From: Acidocella sp. KAb 2-4 | Lineage (GTDB): Bacteria > Pseudomonadota > Alphaproteobacteria > Acetobacterales > Acetobacteraceae | Direction: 5' to 3' | NCBI RefSeq assembly: GCF_020567705.1 | Contig: NZ_JAJDJU010000002.1 | Coordinates: 236,037-300,036, forward strand | DNA: 64,000 bases | Shown here: piece after piece, positions 32,494 to 40,963 of the stretch | How the letters are laid out: each line of letters starts with the position of its first letter | Position numbering within the stretch: the stretch's first letter is position 1 | Position numbers and translations under genes: made by a program | The notes under the pieces: model-generated | Databases searched by the model: none | What the model was told of the DNA's origin: nothing | The model's input: the letters and a program-made list of their open reading frames with translations, nothing else

Positions 32494-33834
32494 TCAGGCG
32501 CCGTCGTTATTCGTCAGCATCGCCAGATGGTCAGCGGAGGGCGAAATCACCAAGCAATCCCCGCCGCGCTCCTTGATGTCGTGGCAGGTGGTTCGCGCGC
32601 TGGTGGAGGTCAGCCCGGCCAGTTGGGCACTCCAGAGCGTACGCCCCTTGGCCTCAACCTTGGCGATGCGCGGAACGCCCTGACCGCGCAGCTTATGCGC
32701 GTCCAACGCCGCGACGCGCGCGCGGGCCATGTATGAATACACCCCCACCTGCGCCACCCAGCCGCCAAGAGCCTGCGGATGCGCGCGGCTGGCGGCGGGA
32801 ATCGGTGCCGGGGCGCGGGCATGGCTGGTATCGGCCAGTTGCAGCGTGCCGCCCTGCGGCGCCACCGGCTGGGCGGCGGCCACGGTGGTGGCGGGGACAT
32901 GGCCGTAGAAGCCGGTGTCGAGCAGCGTGCGCATCTGCGCATAGGTCGCGCCCCAGCTCGGCTCGTGCAGCACCACGCCGATCAGCACCCGGCCATTGCG
33001 CTCGGCGCTGGTGACGAGGTTGTGGCGGGCGAGATCGGTGTAGCCGGTCTTCATCCCAGTGGCGCCGGGATAGGTCTTCAGCATCTGGTTGTTGCTGTAG
33101 ACGGTGCGGCCGTGGAAATTGAAGCTCTGCACCTCGAAGAATTGCTGGTCTTCGGGGAAGTTGGTGACGATGTCGCGGGCCAGCAAGGCGAGATCGTGCG
33201 CCGTGGTCACCTGCGTCGGGTTGGGCAGGCCGGAGGCGTTGGCGAAATGGGTCTGTGTCATGCCCAGGGCTTGGGCGCGGGCGGTCATCATCTGGGCGCA
33301 GCGGGCCTCGGACCCGCCGCCGAGATATTCGCCGAGCGCGGTTGCCGCGTCGTTGGCCGACATCGTGGTCATCGCCAGGATCGCATCGCGCACCGCGATG
33401 GTGGAGCCGGGCACGAGGCCTAGCTTCACCGGCTCCACCGAGGTGGCATGGTAGGAGACGGGGATTTGCGTATCCAGCGTCATCTGCCCGCTGCGCAGCG
33501 CTTGAAAGGCGAGGTCGAGCGTCATCAGCTTGGTCAGGCTAGCCGGGTAGCGCGGGGTATCGGCCCCGTTACCGCCGAGCACCTGGCCGGTTTGCGCGTC
33601 AACGAGGATTGCGCTCACCCCCGGCGCGGTCGGGCCGTAGCCGGTGTCCTGCGTCTCTAGCGCCGCGGCTGCGGAGGGTGCGTTATGATGCACGTAATGA
33701 TGCGCCGTGTGCACATAGTGGTGGGCGGTATGGCGAATATGATGGGTCTGCTCCGCCGCGGCGGGCAACGCCGAAAACGCGGCTGCGCACAAACATGCCG
33801 CCATGACCCCGCTTCTTGCTCGCCAGCTTCGCAT
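32494..33834 (-). CDS. D-alanyl-D-alanine carboxypeptidase (DacA/PBP5-like) with SPOR domain
   Basis: This 446-residue periplasmic enzyme trims the terminal D-Ala of peptidoglycan stem peptides. It has a signal peptide (residues 1-27). A histidine-rich stretch follows at 31-50, where ten of twenty residues are His. The catalytic domain has Ser99-x-x-Lys102 (SLTK), SAN at 159-161 and KTG at 262-264. A C-terminal SPOR-like domain (GGWVAQVGVYSYMARARVAALDAHKL onward) would bind denuded septal glycan. The PBP5 C-terminal amphipathic anchor is absent; SPOR appears to replace it. The His-rich segment is unusual and could bind metal. Confidence 0.92.
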   Translation of the reverse strand: MRSWRARSGVMAACLCAAAFSALPAAAEQTHHIRHTAHHYVHTAHHYVHHNAPSAAAALETQDTGYGPTAPGVSAILVDAQTGQVLGGNGADTPRYPASLTKLMTLDLAFQALRSGQMTLDTQIPVSYHATSVEPVKLGLVPGSTIAVRDAILAMTTMSANDAATALGEYLGGGSEARCAQMMTARAQALGMTQTHFANASGLPNPTQVTTAHDLALLARDIVTNFPEDQQFFEVQSFNFHGRTVYSNNQMLKTYPGATGMKTGYTDLARHNLVTSAERNGRVLIGVVLHEPSWGATYAQMRTLLDTGFYGHVPATTVAAAQPVAPQGGTLQLADTSHARAPAPIPAASRAHPQALGGWVAQVGVYSYMARARVAALDAHKLRGQGVPRIAKVEAKGRTLWSAQLAGLTSTSARTTCHDIKERGGDCLVISPSADHLAMLTNNDGA

Positions 33835-34014
33835 GATAACGCCTACCCTGTCGCCAAAAACGATGACGCATCGTAGCCTTCAAGACCGCGCGATGTCCAG
33901 CGTAAAGGCACGGAATCTTTTTCAAAAAACATAAAAGCCAGAGGGTTGTCATTGGTCTTTCAGGCCATCTCGCCGCCCTTGGCGTGGATGGCCGGGATGG
34001 CCGGCATGTGACAG
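33835..34014. other. Intergenic region between the DD-carboxypeptidase and the phasin control region
   Basis: The two genes are divergent. This part should hold the carboxypeptidase promoter, but I see no convincing -35/-10 pair. An A/T-rich patch at about 33919-33936 is the only notable composition change. The phasin operator and promoter begin at 34015. Confidence 0.35.
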
Positions 34015-34033
34015 TTTTGTGCATCGCACAAAA
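34015..34033. promoter_or_regulatory. Perfect palindromic operator upstream of the phasin gene (PhaR-like site)
   Basis: TTTTGTGC and GCACAAAA are perfect eight-base complements around ATC. The inner part, GTGC-N3-GCAC, resembles the TGC/GCA palindromes with a three-base spacer reported for the PHA regulator PhaR upstream of phasin genes. It ends four bases before the -35 box. Confidence 0.55.
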
Positions 34034-34037
34034 ATTG

Positions 34038-34066
34038 TTGACGGGCGGTTTTTTCTTTCCTATACG
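34038..34066 (+). promoter_or_regulatory. Strong sigma-70 promoter of the phasin gene
   Basis: TTGACG (34038-34043) and TATACG (34061-34066) are 17 bases apart with a T-rich spacer. This is the best -35/-10 match I find in the window. It lies about 90 bases before the phasin ATG and directly beside the palindrome at 34015-34033. Confidence 0.7.
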
Positions 34067-34153
34067 GGTTTTGCTGCACCGCGGAAAAAGCCGTGACGCT
34101 CGCCGGATTGGGGTTGTGCAGCTGTTCATATTTTATTGCGGGAGACAGTTACC

Positions 34154-34687
34154 ATGAGCGCCACCAAAGCCAAGACCGCCGCCGCCGCCGACACCACGGC
34201 TGCCACCATCGAGACCGCCGCTGACGCGTCCATCAAGGGCTTCGAGAAGTCCATGGCCGCCGTGCGCGAAGGCATGGAGAAGGCCACCAAGGGTCTCGAG
34301 ACCTCGCAGGCCAAGCTGAAGGAAGGCGTTGAGAAGGCCGTGAAGACCTCCGAAGAGATGCTGGCCTTCGGCCAGGGCAACATGGAAGCCTTCGTGAAGT
34401 CCGCCCAGATCTATGCCGCCGGGTTCCAGGATCTGTCCAAGCACCTGGCCGCCACCTCCAAGGCCTCCATCGAGGACTCCGTCGCGTTCGGCAAGTCGCT
34501 GATCGGCGTGAAGTCGGTGAAGGAAGCCGTTGATCTGCAGACCAGCTACACCAAGTCGGCGATCGAGAAGGCCGTGACCGAGACCAACAAGCTGGCCGAC
34601 GCTTCCGTGAAGCTGGCCGAGCAGGCGGTTGCCCCGCTCGCTGCCCGTCTGACCCTCGCGGTCGAGACCTTCAGCAAGACCCGCTAA
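34154..34687 (+). CDS. Phasin family protein (polyhydroxyalkanoate granule-associated)
   Basis: This 177-residue amphipathic helical protein coats PHA granules and controls their size. It starts at ATG 34154 (MSATKAKTAAAADTTAATIE) after GGGAGACAG. IKGFEKSMAAVREGMEKATKGLE, FGQGNMEAFVKSAQIYAAGFQDLSKHLAA and SLIGVKSVKEAVDLQTSYTKSAIEKAVTETNKLADASVKLAEQAVAPL match the phasin pattern. There are no cysteines or membrane spans. Codon choice is restricted and the promoter is strong, both consistent with high expression. No PHA synthase is nearby. Confidence 0.93.
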   Translation: MSATKAKTAAAADTTAATIETAADASIKGFEKSMAAVREGMEKATKGLETSQAKLKEGVEKAVKTSEEMLAFGQGNMEAFVKSAQIYAAGFQDLSKHLAATSKASIEDSVAFGKSLIGVKSVKEAVDLQTSYTKSAIEKAVTETNKLADASVKLAEQAVAPLAARLTLAVETFSKTR

Positions 34688-34784
34688 TCAGGTTTGCTCC
34701 CGCACCCCCGGCGTGCGCTACGCGCCGGGTAGGTGGGGGCAGCCCTTGGGGGGAAGGGCGCGGCGCGTTGAGCGCCCGCGCGGA

Positions 34785-34824
34785 AAAAGGCCGGCCCGCT
34801 GGGGGTACGGCCTTTTCGCTTTTT
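34785..34824 (+). terminator. Terminator after the phasin gene
   Basis: AAAAGGCCG and CGGCCTTTT form a perfect nine-base stem around a 14-base loop, followed by CGC and five T. It is about 100 bases past the phasin stop and is the first good terminator on that strand. Confidence 0.7.
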
Positions 34825-34897
34825 GAGCGCCGGGCTAGCCGGGAACTGGATATCGACCCGCCGCATGCCTATGTCTGTGGCAGGGATTTTTGCAGAT

Positions 34898-34912
34898 GAG
34901 AGAAATTCTCTC
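34898..34912. promoter_or_regulatory. Palindrome upstream of clpS
   Basis: GAGAGAA-A-TTCTCTC is a perfect palindrome with seven-base arms about 105 bases before the clpS ATG. It may be an operator for clpS-clpA. The cognate regulator is unknown. Confidence 0.35.
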
Positions 34913-35017
34913 TTTCATAGGCGGCCTCGCTTTCGATATGCTTCATCAGCGGGCGGTTGGCGCGCCGCGCGGTGGATAGCAGGGCGGGACCGCGGTTTTG
35001 CCTGGGGTGTTTGAGGG

Positions 35018-35347
35018 ATGAGCGAGGACGATAAGCGGAAGGGTGGCGAGGGGACTAATGCCGGCGTGGTGGTGAAGCCGCGGCCGAAGACCCGCAAGCC
35101 CACGATGTATAAGGTGCTCATGCTCAATGACGACTACACGCCGATGGAGTTCGTCGTGCATGTGCTGGAGCGCTTCTTCCAAAAATCGCGTGATCAGGCG
35201 ACGCAGATCATGCTGCATGTGCATCGCCGCGGGGTGGGGGTGTGCGGGGTGTACACCTATGAGGTGGCCGAAACCAAGGTGACGCAGGTGATGGATCTGG
35301 CCCGCCAGAATCAACACCCGCTGCAATGCACGATTGAGAAAGAGTGA
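35018..35347 (+). CDS. clpS: ATP-dependent Clp protease adaptor ClpS
   Basis: This 109-residue adaptor recognises N-degron substrates and delivers them to ClpAP. A disordered N-terminal tail ([18 protein letters not shown]) precedes the core [31 protein letters not shown], with the conserved [11 protein letters not shown] binding pocket. [28 protein letters not shown] follows. It is the first gene of the clpS-clpA pair, 132 bases before clpA, the standard proteobacterial arrangement. Confidence 0.97.
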   Translation: MSEDDKRKGGEGTNAGVVVKPRPKTRKPTMYKVLMLNDDYTPMEFVVHVLERFFQKSRDQATQIMLHVHRRGVGVCGVYTYEVAETKVTQVMDLARQNQHPLQCTIEKE

Positions 35348-35479
35348 GACTGTTATTCTGCGGCTCACTCACCATTTACGAATTTCCGCCACAGTGGCGG
35401 CGCCAAGATGCCGGCCGGACAGGCAGGTAGTATGTCCGGAATCAAGCGCGCCGGGTTCCGGCGCAAAGGAAGTTAGTCC

Positions 35480-37822
35480 ATGCTGTCTCGCAACCTAGAA
35501 CAGACCTTGCACCGCGCTTTGTCCCTGGCGGCCGAGCGCAAGCACGAATACGCCACTTTGGAGCATCTGCTGCTCGGGCTGGCTGACGATGCCGATGCGG
35601 TGACGGTATTGCGTGCCTGCGGTGTGGACATCGAAAAGATCAAGAAGGACCTCACCGAGTTCCTCGACAAGGACCTTGCCGGACTCGCCACCGACCGCGC
35701 GGGCGACCCCAAGCCCACCGCCGGGTTCCAGCGCGTGGTGCAGCGTGCCGCGATCCATGTGCAATCCTCGGGGCGCGAGGAGGTGACCGGCGCCAATGTG
35801 CTGGTCGCGCTGTTCTCGGAGCGCGAGAGCCATGCCGTGTACTTCCTGCAATTGCAGGACATGACGCGCCTGGACGCGGTGAACTTCATCTCGCACGGCA
35901 TCGCCAAGAGCCCGGGCAAATCCGCGCCGCGCCCCCCCACCGGGGCCGAGCAGAATAATGAGAGCGAGCGCGAGGAGAAGCCGAGCGCCAAGCGCGGACA
36001 GGATGCGCTCTCGACCTATTGCATCAACCTGAACAAGAAGGCGCGGGACGGGAAGATCGACCCGCTGATCGGGCGCGAGCACGAGATCGAGCGTACGATC
36101 CAGATCCTCTGCCGCCGCACCAAGAACAACCCGCTCTATGTGGGCGACCCCGGCGTGGGCAAGACCGCCATTGCCGAGGGGCTGGCCAAGCGCATCATCG
36201 ATGCGGATGTGCCGGAGGTGCTGCTCAACGCCACCATCTTCGCGCTCGACATGGGCGCGCTGCTGGCCGGCACCCGCTATCGCGGCGATTTCGAGGAGCG
36301 GCTGAAGGCGGTGGTGACCGAGATGGAGAACACCCCCGGCGCGGTGCTGTTCATTGACGAGATCCACACCGTGATCGGCGCCGGCGCCACCTCGGGCGGA
36401 GCGATGGACGCCTCCAACCTGCTCAAGCCCGCTCTGGCCCAGGGCTCGCTGCGCTGCATCGGGTCCACCACCTATAAGGAGTTCCGCAACTACTTCGAGA
36501 AGGACCGCGCGCTGGTGCGGCGCTTCCAGAAGATCGATGTGAACGAGCCGTCAGTCGAGGATGCGGTGAAGATCCTGCGGGGGCTCAAGGGCGCCTACGA
36601 GAAGCACCATAAGGTGCGCTACACCGATGAGGCGATCCGCGCGGCGGTGGAGCTGTCGGCCAAGTACATCAACGACCGTAAGTTGCCGGACAAGGCGATC
36701 GACGTGATCGACGAGGCCGGGGCGGCGCGGATGCTGCAGCCCGAGAGCAAGCGCCGCAAGACGGTGACGCTGAAGGACATCGAGGACATGGTGTCCAAGA
36801 TCGCGCGCATCCCGCCCAAATCGGTCTCCACCGACGACAAGGAGATGCTGCGCAACCTGGAGCGCGACCTGAAGGCGATGGTGTTCGGCCAGGATGCGGC
36901 GATCGAGGCGCTGTCGGCGGCGATGAAGCTTTCGCGCGCCGGGCTGCGTGATCCCGAGAAGCCGATCGGCAACTACCTGTTCTCCGGCCCCACCGGCGTC
37001 GGCAAGACCGAGGTGGCCCGCCAGCTCGCCTCCACGCTGGGCATCGAGCTGACGCGGTTCGACATGTCGGAGTATATGGAGCGGCATTCGGTGTCGCGGC
37101 TGATCGGCGCGCCGCCGGGCTATGTCGGGTTCGACCAGGGCGGGCTGCTGACCGACGCCATCGACCAGCACCCGCATTGCGTGCTGCTGCTCGACGAGAT
37201 CGAGAAGGCGCATCCCGATCTGTTCAACATCCTGTTGCAGATCATGGATCACGGGAAGTTGACCGACCATAACGGCAAGAAGATCGATTTCCGCAACGTC
37301 ATCCTGATCATGACGACCAATGCGGGGGCGTCGGACATGCAGAAACCGGCGATCGGCTTTGGCCGCGTGGTGCGCGTGGGCGAGGATGAAGAGGCGGTAA
37401 AGCGCCTGTTCACCCCGGAATTCCGCAACCGCCTGGATGCGATCATTCCGTTCTCGGCGCTGACGCCGGAGATCGTGGGCCGCGTGGTGGAGAAGTTCGT
37501 GATGCAGCTGGAGGCCCAGCTTGCGGACCGCAATGTCACCATCGAGCTGTCCTCGGCGGCGAAGGAGTTCCTGGCCGAGCGCGGCTACGAGCCGCTTTAT
37601 GGCGCAAGGCCGCTGGCGCGCGTGATCCAGGAGCTGATCAAGAAGCCGCTGGCCGAGGAGCTGCTATTCGGCAAGCTGGTGAAGGGCGGCGCCGTGAAGG
37701 TGACGGTGAAGGACGGCAAGCTCGCCTTCGACGTGGCCGAGGCCACCCCGCCCGCTTTGCCCAAGCCCGAAGCCGAGGGCGACGGCGAGGATGGCGAACG
37801 AACCCCGGAAGAAGTGCACTAA
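35480..37822 (+). CDS. clpA: ATP-dependent Clp protease ATP-binding subunit ClpA
   Basis: This 780-residue AAA+ unfoldase feeds ClpP. It has an N-terminal Clp-R domain ([34 protein letters not shown]). AAA module 1 has Walker A GDPGVGKT (222-229), and AAA module 2 has Walker A GPTGVGKT (503-510). The ClpP-docking tripeptide is IGF in KPAIGFGR. It lacks the coiled-coil insert of ClpB, so it is ClpA. A linker about 145-172 is Pro/Glu rich. A clear terminator follows the stop. Confidence 0.97.
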   Translation: MLSRNLEQTLHRALSLAAERKHEYATLEHLLLGLADDADAVTVLRACGVDIEKIKKDLTEFLDKDLAGLATDRAGDPKPTAGFQRVVQRAAIHVQSSGREEVTGANVLVALFSERESHAVYFLQLQDMTRLDAVNFISHGIAKSPGKSAPRPPTGAEQNNESEREEKPSAKRGQDALSTYCINLNKKARDGKIDPLIGREHEIERTIQILCRRTKNNPLYVGDPGVGKTAIAEGLAKRIIDADVPEVLLNATIFALDMGALLAGTRYRGDFEERLKAVVTEMENTPGAVLFIDEIHTVIGAGATSGGAMDASNLLKPALAQGSLRCIGSTTYKEFRNYFEKDRALVRRFQKIDVNEPSVEDAVKILRGLKGAYEKHHKVRYTDEAIRAAVELSAKYINDRKLPDKAIDVIDEAGAARMLQPESKRRKTVTLKDIEDMVSKIARIPPKSVSTDDKEMLRNLERDLKAMVFGQDAAIEALSAAMKLSRAGLRDPEKPIGNYLFSGPTGVGKTEVARQLASTLGIELTRFDMSEYMERHSVSRLIGAPPGYVGFDQGGLLTDAIDQHPHCVLLLDEIEKAHPDLFNILLQIMDHGKLTDHNGKKIDFRNVILIMTTNAGASDMQKPAIGFGRVVRVGEDEEAVKRLFTPEFRNRLDAIIPFSALTPEIVGRVVEKFVMQLEAQLADRNVTIELSSAAKEFLAERGYEPLYGARPLARVIQELIKKPLAEELLFGKLVKGGAVKVTVKDGKLAFDVAEATPPALPKPEAEGDGEDGERTPEEVH

Positions 37823-37828
37823 AGAAAC

Positions 37829-37854
37829 CGGCGCCCGCGAGGGCGCCGTTTTTT
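37829..37854 (+). terminator. Rho-independent terminator after clpA
   Basis: CGGCGCCC and GGGCGCCG form a perfect eight-base stem around the GCGA tetraloop, followed by six T. It begins seven bases after the clpA stop. Confidence 0.95.
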
Positions 37855-37907
37855 GTTGGGGCATGTTAGAGCTTGATTGAGGTCATTTCAGTCTCGGGAT
37901 CTTGTTC

Positions 37908-38522
37908 GTGAATTTGCTTGAAAGTTTTGGTTCGCATTATCCTCATGCCATCGACGTTCTGGGCACCTTGGGCACCTGGGCTGCGGTCGTCGTCGCGTTG
38001 TCGGCGTCTTACCTCGCCAAGCGTCAAGCTTTGCCGAGGATAAGAGCGGAGGTTTCCGTTAGATGTCTTGTTTATGGAGATGGGCGACCTCGGGAGCGGT
38101 GGCCGGAATATGTGGTGCTAAAACTGACAAATGTTGGCGCAATCCCTGTGCGGGTTAACTCACATATGTTTTCCTGGTCAGTGCGAAATCGTTCTGGAGT
38201 GTGGCTTGTCAATAACGTGGATTACTCGGGGGATACCCATGTACCAAGGCGGCAATACCCGTTGGTAATGCCGCCCAGAACATCAGAAATTATTTATCTT
38301 TCTTCTTTGGAGCGGTTTAAAGAGGCGATACCAAAAATTCTGCCGCAGTCTCGTCTTCCGGCATTTCTTTTGAAGTCTTTTTTTGGAGGAGTTGTCTTTA
38401 CTGACGATGGGAGTCGTTTTGCAGTCTCCATCCATGAAAGTATTTGGGGAGAAATAGCGGCTAGCCGTGGATTCGATGGTCAAGAGACCGCTGTATCATC
38501 CTCAAAAACTCAGGCCTTATAA
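37908..38522 (+). CDS. Low-GC orphan protein with one membrane span, function unknown
   Basis: This 204-residue protein has one N-terminal membrane segment (VLGTLGTWAAVVVALSASYLAKR, about 17-39) followed by a predicted beta-rich soluble domain. GTG 37908 is the likely start, with GGGA eight bases upstream. The base composition is visibly AT-richer than the flanks (TTT/TCT/AAA codons, ATTATTTATC-type runs), which suggests recent transfer. I do not recognise a family. It stands alone between the clpA terminator and the convergent 57-residue gene. The N-terminal anchor plus soluble domain is common in small phage-defence or accessory proteins, but nothing here proves such a role. Confidence 0.65.
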   Translation: MNLLESFGSHYPHAIDVLGTLGTWAAVVVALSASYLAKRQALPRIRAEVSVRCLVYGDGRPRERWPEYVVLKLTNVGAIPVRVNSHMFSWSVRNRSGVWLVNNVDYSGDTHVPRRQYPLVMPPRTSEIIYLSSLERFKEAIPKILPQSRLPAFLLKSFFGGVVFTDDGSRFAVSIHESIWGEIAASRGFDGQETAVSSSKTQAL

Positions 38523-38554
38523 AATAATTCTGTAGTCTGTGCCGCTCATCCACC

Positions 38555-38728
38555 TTACTCAACCTTCGAGGAGAGCCGCGCGATCACGGCGTTTGCTTCC
38601 CTGATCGCGCGGCCTTCATCGCCTGTGCGGGTCAGGCATTCATTGGCGATCTTCGCCCATAATTCGCACAGTTCCGTCGTGATGGCTTTGTGCGTGTGGG
38701 TTTGGGCGTCTTCCGGCCGCCAAGGCAT
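38555..38728 (-). CDS. Conserved-looking 57-residue small protein
   Basis: The minus strand encodes MPWRPEDAQTHTHKAITTEL and continues LWAKIANECL, TGDEGRAIREANAVIARLSS. This resembles small alphaproteobacterial proteins of the pattern MPW-x-DA-x-HT-x-KA...WA-x-VAN...TGDEGRAIR-x-ANA. Function is unknown. The ATG lies six bases after the yjdM stop and is preceded by GAGGCGGC, so it is probably translated from the yjdM transcript. Confidence 0.7.
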   Translation of the reverse strand: MPWRPEDAQTHTHKAITTELCELWAKIANECLTRTGDEGRAIREANAVIARLSSKVE

Positions 38729-38734
38729 GCCGCC

Positions 38735-39061
38735 TCACGCCTTCCGCACAAATTCCTGCTTGATGAAATAATCCCCCGCCTCAATCGCGTGGTCGCCGCT
38801 GTGCAGGCGGATGTTCTTCAGCTTGGTGCCGACCTTCAGCCCGGTGGAGGAGCCCTTCACCTTCAGATCCTTGATCAGCACCACCGTGTCGCCGTTTTGC
38901 AGCACATTGCCGTTGGCGTCGCGGATCACCTCCGCGGCTTCGGCTTCGGCGGGCTGGGCGGCGGGCCATTCATAGCCGCAGGTATTGCAGACATATTGGC
39001 CGCCCTGGAGATGCACATCGTCCAGGGAGCATTGCGGGCAGGCGGGGCGGGTATTGCTCAT
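38735..39061 (-). CDS. yjdM: YjdM/PhnA family zinc-ribbon protein
   Basis: This 108-residue cytoplasmic protein has an N-terminal zinc ribbon with four cysteines (ACPQCSLDD and YVCNTCGYEW), an acidic linker, and a C-terminal SH3-like barrel. The barrel carries VIRDANGNVLQNGDTVVLIKDLKVKGSSTGLKVGTKLKNIRL and FIKQEFVRKA. This is the YjdM/PhnA architecture. Despite the old name, its biochemical role is uncertain. It is followed by the 57-residue gene. Confidence 0.92.
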   Translation of the reverse strand: MSNTRPACPQCSLDDVHLQGGQYVCNTCGYEWPAAQPAEAEAAEVIRDANGNVLQNGDTVVLIKDLKVKGSSTGLKVGTKLKNIRLHSGDHAIEAGDYFIKQEFVRKA

Positions 39062-39146
39062 GCGCCTCCATAGCGCACAACCCGCCCGCGCATAAGTCCG
39101 CGCGGCGCATCTAGCGGCTGGGCGGGCGGCTCATTACACTCGGGTC

Positions 39147-40961
39147 ATGGTTGACCTCGCCCCTTGCCCCTGTGGCTCCGGCCTGCGTCGGGTGCGCTGC
39201 TGCGCGCTCGATTTCGCCACGTTGTCACCGCCCGAGGCCACCGAGATTCTGGCCCCGCTACTGGCCCAAGCCGAGGCCGCGCTCGCCGGCGGAGACGAAG
39301 CCGTGGCCGGAGACCGGGCGCGGCATCTGCTGGAGCTGGCGCCGGGGCGCGAGGATGCGTTGCTGTTTCTCTACCGGCTCTGTCAGCGCCAGGGGCGGGA
39401 CGAGGCGGCGGAGGCGCTGATCCGCCGCGTGGTGGCGCTGAACCCCAACCAGTTTTGGGCCACCAACGAGCTGACCCTGCTTCTGCTCGGGCGCGGGCAA
39501 CTGGCCGAGGCTGAAATCCACGCGCGCAACGCCGTGCGCATCGCGCCGCAAAACGCGCAGGCGCATAACCTCATGGGGCTGGTGCTGACCGAGGCCAACC
39601 GCCCGCTGATCGGCGAGTATCATTACCGCAAGGTGCTGGAGCTGGCCGCGGGCGAGGAGCCGGTCACCCTGGCCAATCTGGCCTGGAACCTGAAGACTCA
39701 GGGGCGCATCGCGGAGGCGCGGGGCTTGTATGAGCGCTCGATGGCGCTGAAGCCGGACGTGCCGCAAACCCTGCTGGGATACGCCAAGATGGAGGAGGCG
39801 GACCGCAATTTCGCGCGGGCGCTGGAGTTGCTGGACCAGGCGGCGGCGCTGCTTCCTGGCGATCCCTCGGTGCAGCTGACCCGCGCCACCGTTTTGGCGC
39901 GGCTGAAGCGGAGGCCGGAGGCGCTGGCGATTCTGCATGAGCCGGAAGATGGGCGGCTGCGCCTCGGCCCGGCGGAGATGTCGGAAAAAGGCCGGCTGCT
40001 CGACCAGATGGGGCGGTATGACGAGGCCTTCGCCTGTTTTGTGACCGGCAAGCGGCGCGCGCTGGAGCTGGGGGCGCGGCCGTATATGGCGGAGGCGGCG
40101 GTGGATCTGGCGGCGCGGCTGGCCGGCTTCTTCACCGCGCGCCGGCTGCAAACCCTTCCCGTGGCCGAGCCCCGCGCCGATATGCCGCAGCCGGTGTTCA
40201 TCGTCGGCTTTCCGCGCTCGGGCACCACGCTCATCGAGCAGACGCTGAGCGTGCATCCGCGCATCGCGGCGGGGGATGAGCTGCCCTATATCAGCGACAT
40301 CACGCAGATCATGCCCCGGCTTCTGGCCAGCCCGCTGCTCTACCCCGAGGCGCTGGCCGAGCTCTGGATGGGCGACCAGCGCGACGGGCTGAACGAGCTG
40401 CGCGATTATTACCTCAATCGCGCGGCCAAGAGCGGCATCTTCAAGCCCGGCGCGGATGTCTTCACCGACAAGATGCCGCTGAACGAGACGCATCTGGGCC
40501 TCATCAGCATGCTGTTTCCGCGCGCGCCGATCATCCATGTCATCCGCCACCCGCTGGATGTGGTGCTCTCGGTCTATGCCAACCATCTCACCCATGGCTT
40601 TTTCTGCGCCGCGCAGCTGGAGAGCATCGCCGCGCATTACAATCTGGTGGCGGCGCTGGTCGAGCATTACCGGCAGAATGTGAGCATGCGCTATCTGCCC
40701 GTGCGCTACGAGGATGTGGTGACGGATCAGGAGGCGAGCGTGCGGCGGATCCTCGATTTCATCGGGGTGGAATTCGACCCGCGCTGCCTCAGCTTCGAAC
40801 AAAACACCCGCTACGCGCGCACAGCGAGCTACGCGCAGGTGGCCGAGAAGCTCTATGACCGCTCGCGCTACCGGTATAAGCCTTATCTCAAACATCTCGC
40901 CCCGGTGCTGGAGCCGCTGCGTCCCGCCATCGCGCGCCTGGGCTACACGATCGAGGAGTGA
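39147..40961 (+). CDS. SEC-C / TPR / sulfotransferase multidomain protein
   Basis: This 604-residue protein has three parts. An N-terminal SEC-C zinc motif lies at residues 6-20 (PCPCGSGLRRVRCC; Cys7, Cys9, Cys18, Cys19). TPR-type helical repeats cover about 35-300 (AEAEIHARNAVRIAPQNAQAH; AEARGLYERSMALKPD). A C-terminal sulfotransferase domain starts with the PAPS loop VFIVGFPRSGTTLIEQ (350-365) and continues with VIRHPLDVVLSVYANHL and YEDVV. TPR-sulfotransferases are common; the SEC-C start is not. The acceptor may be a protein or surface glycan. The DUF3429 gene follows two bases later. Confidence 0.88.
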   Translation: MVDLAPCPCGSGLRRVRCCALDFATLSPPEATEILAPLLAQAEAALAGGDEAVAGDRARHLLELAPGREDALLFLYRLCQRQGRDEAAEALIRRVVALNPNQFWATNELTLLLLGRGQLAEAEIHARNAVRIAPQNAQAHNLMGLVLTEANRPLIGEYHYRKVLELAAGEEPVTLANLAWNLKTQGRIAEARGLYERSMALKPDVPQTLLGYAKMEEADRNFARALELLDQAAALLPGDPSVQLTRATVLARLKRRPEALAILHEPEDGRLRLGPAEMSEKGRLLDQMGRYDEAFACFVTGKRRALELGARPYMAEAAVDLAARLAGFFTARRLQTLPVAEPRADMPQPVFIVGFPRSGTTLIEQTLSVHPRIAAGDELPYISDITQIMPRLLASPLLYPEALAELWMGDQRDGLNELRDYYLNRAAKSGIFKPGADVFTDKMPLNETHLGLISMLFPRAPIIHVIRHPLDVVLSVYANHLTHGFFCAAQLESIAAHYNLVAALVEHYRQNVSMRYLPVRYEDVVTDQEASVRRILDFIGVEFDPRCLSFEQNTRYARTASYAQVAEKLYDRSRYRYKPYLKHLAPVLEPLRPAIARLGYTIEE

Positions 40962-40963
40962 TT

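Larger units (their letters stand above)
34688..35017. other. Intergenic region between the phasin gene and clpS
   Basis: This 330-base gap holds a GC-rich hairpin (CCCGGCGTG/CGCGCCGGG, about 34706-34729), the phasin terminator at 34785-34824, and a small AT-rich palindrome at 34898-34912. I see no gene. The clpS promoter should lie in its last 150 bases, but no clear boxes are visible. Confidence 0.5.
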
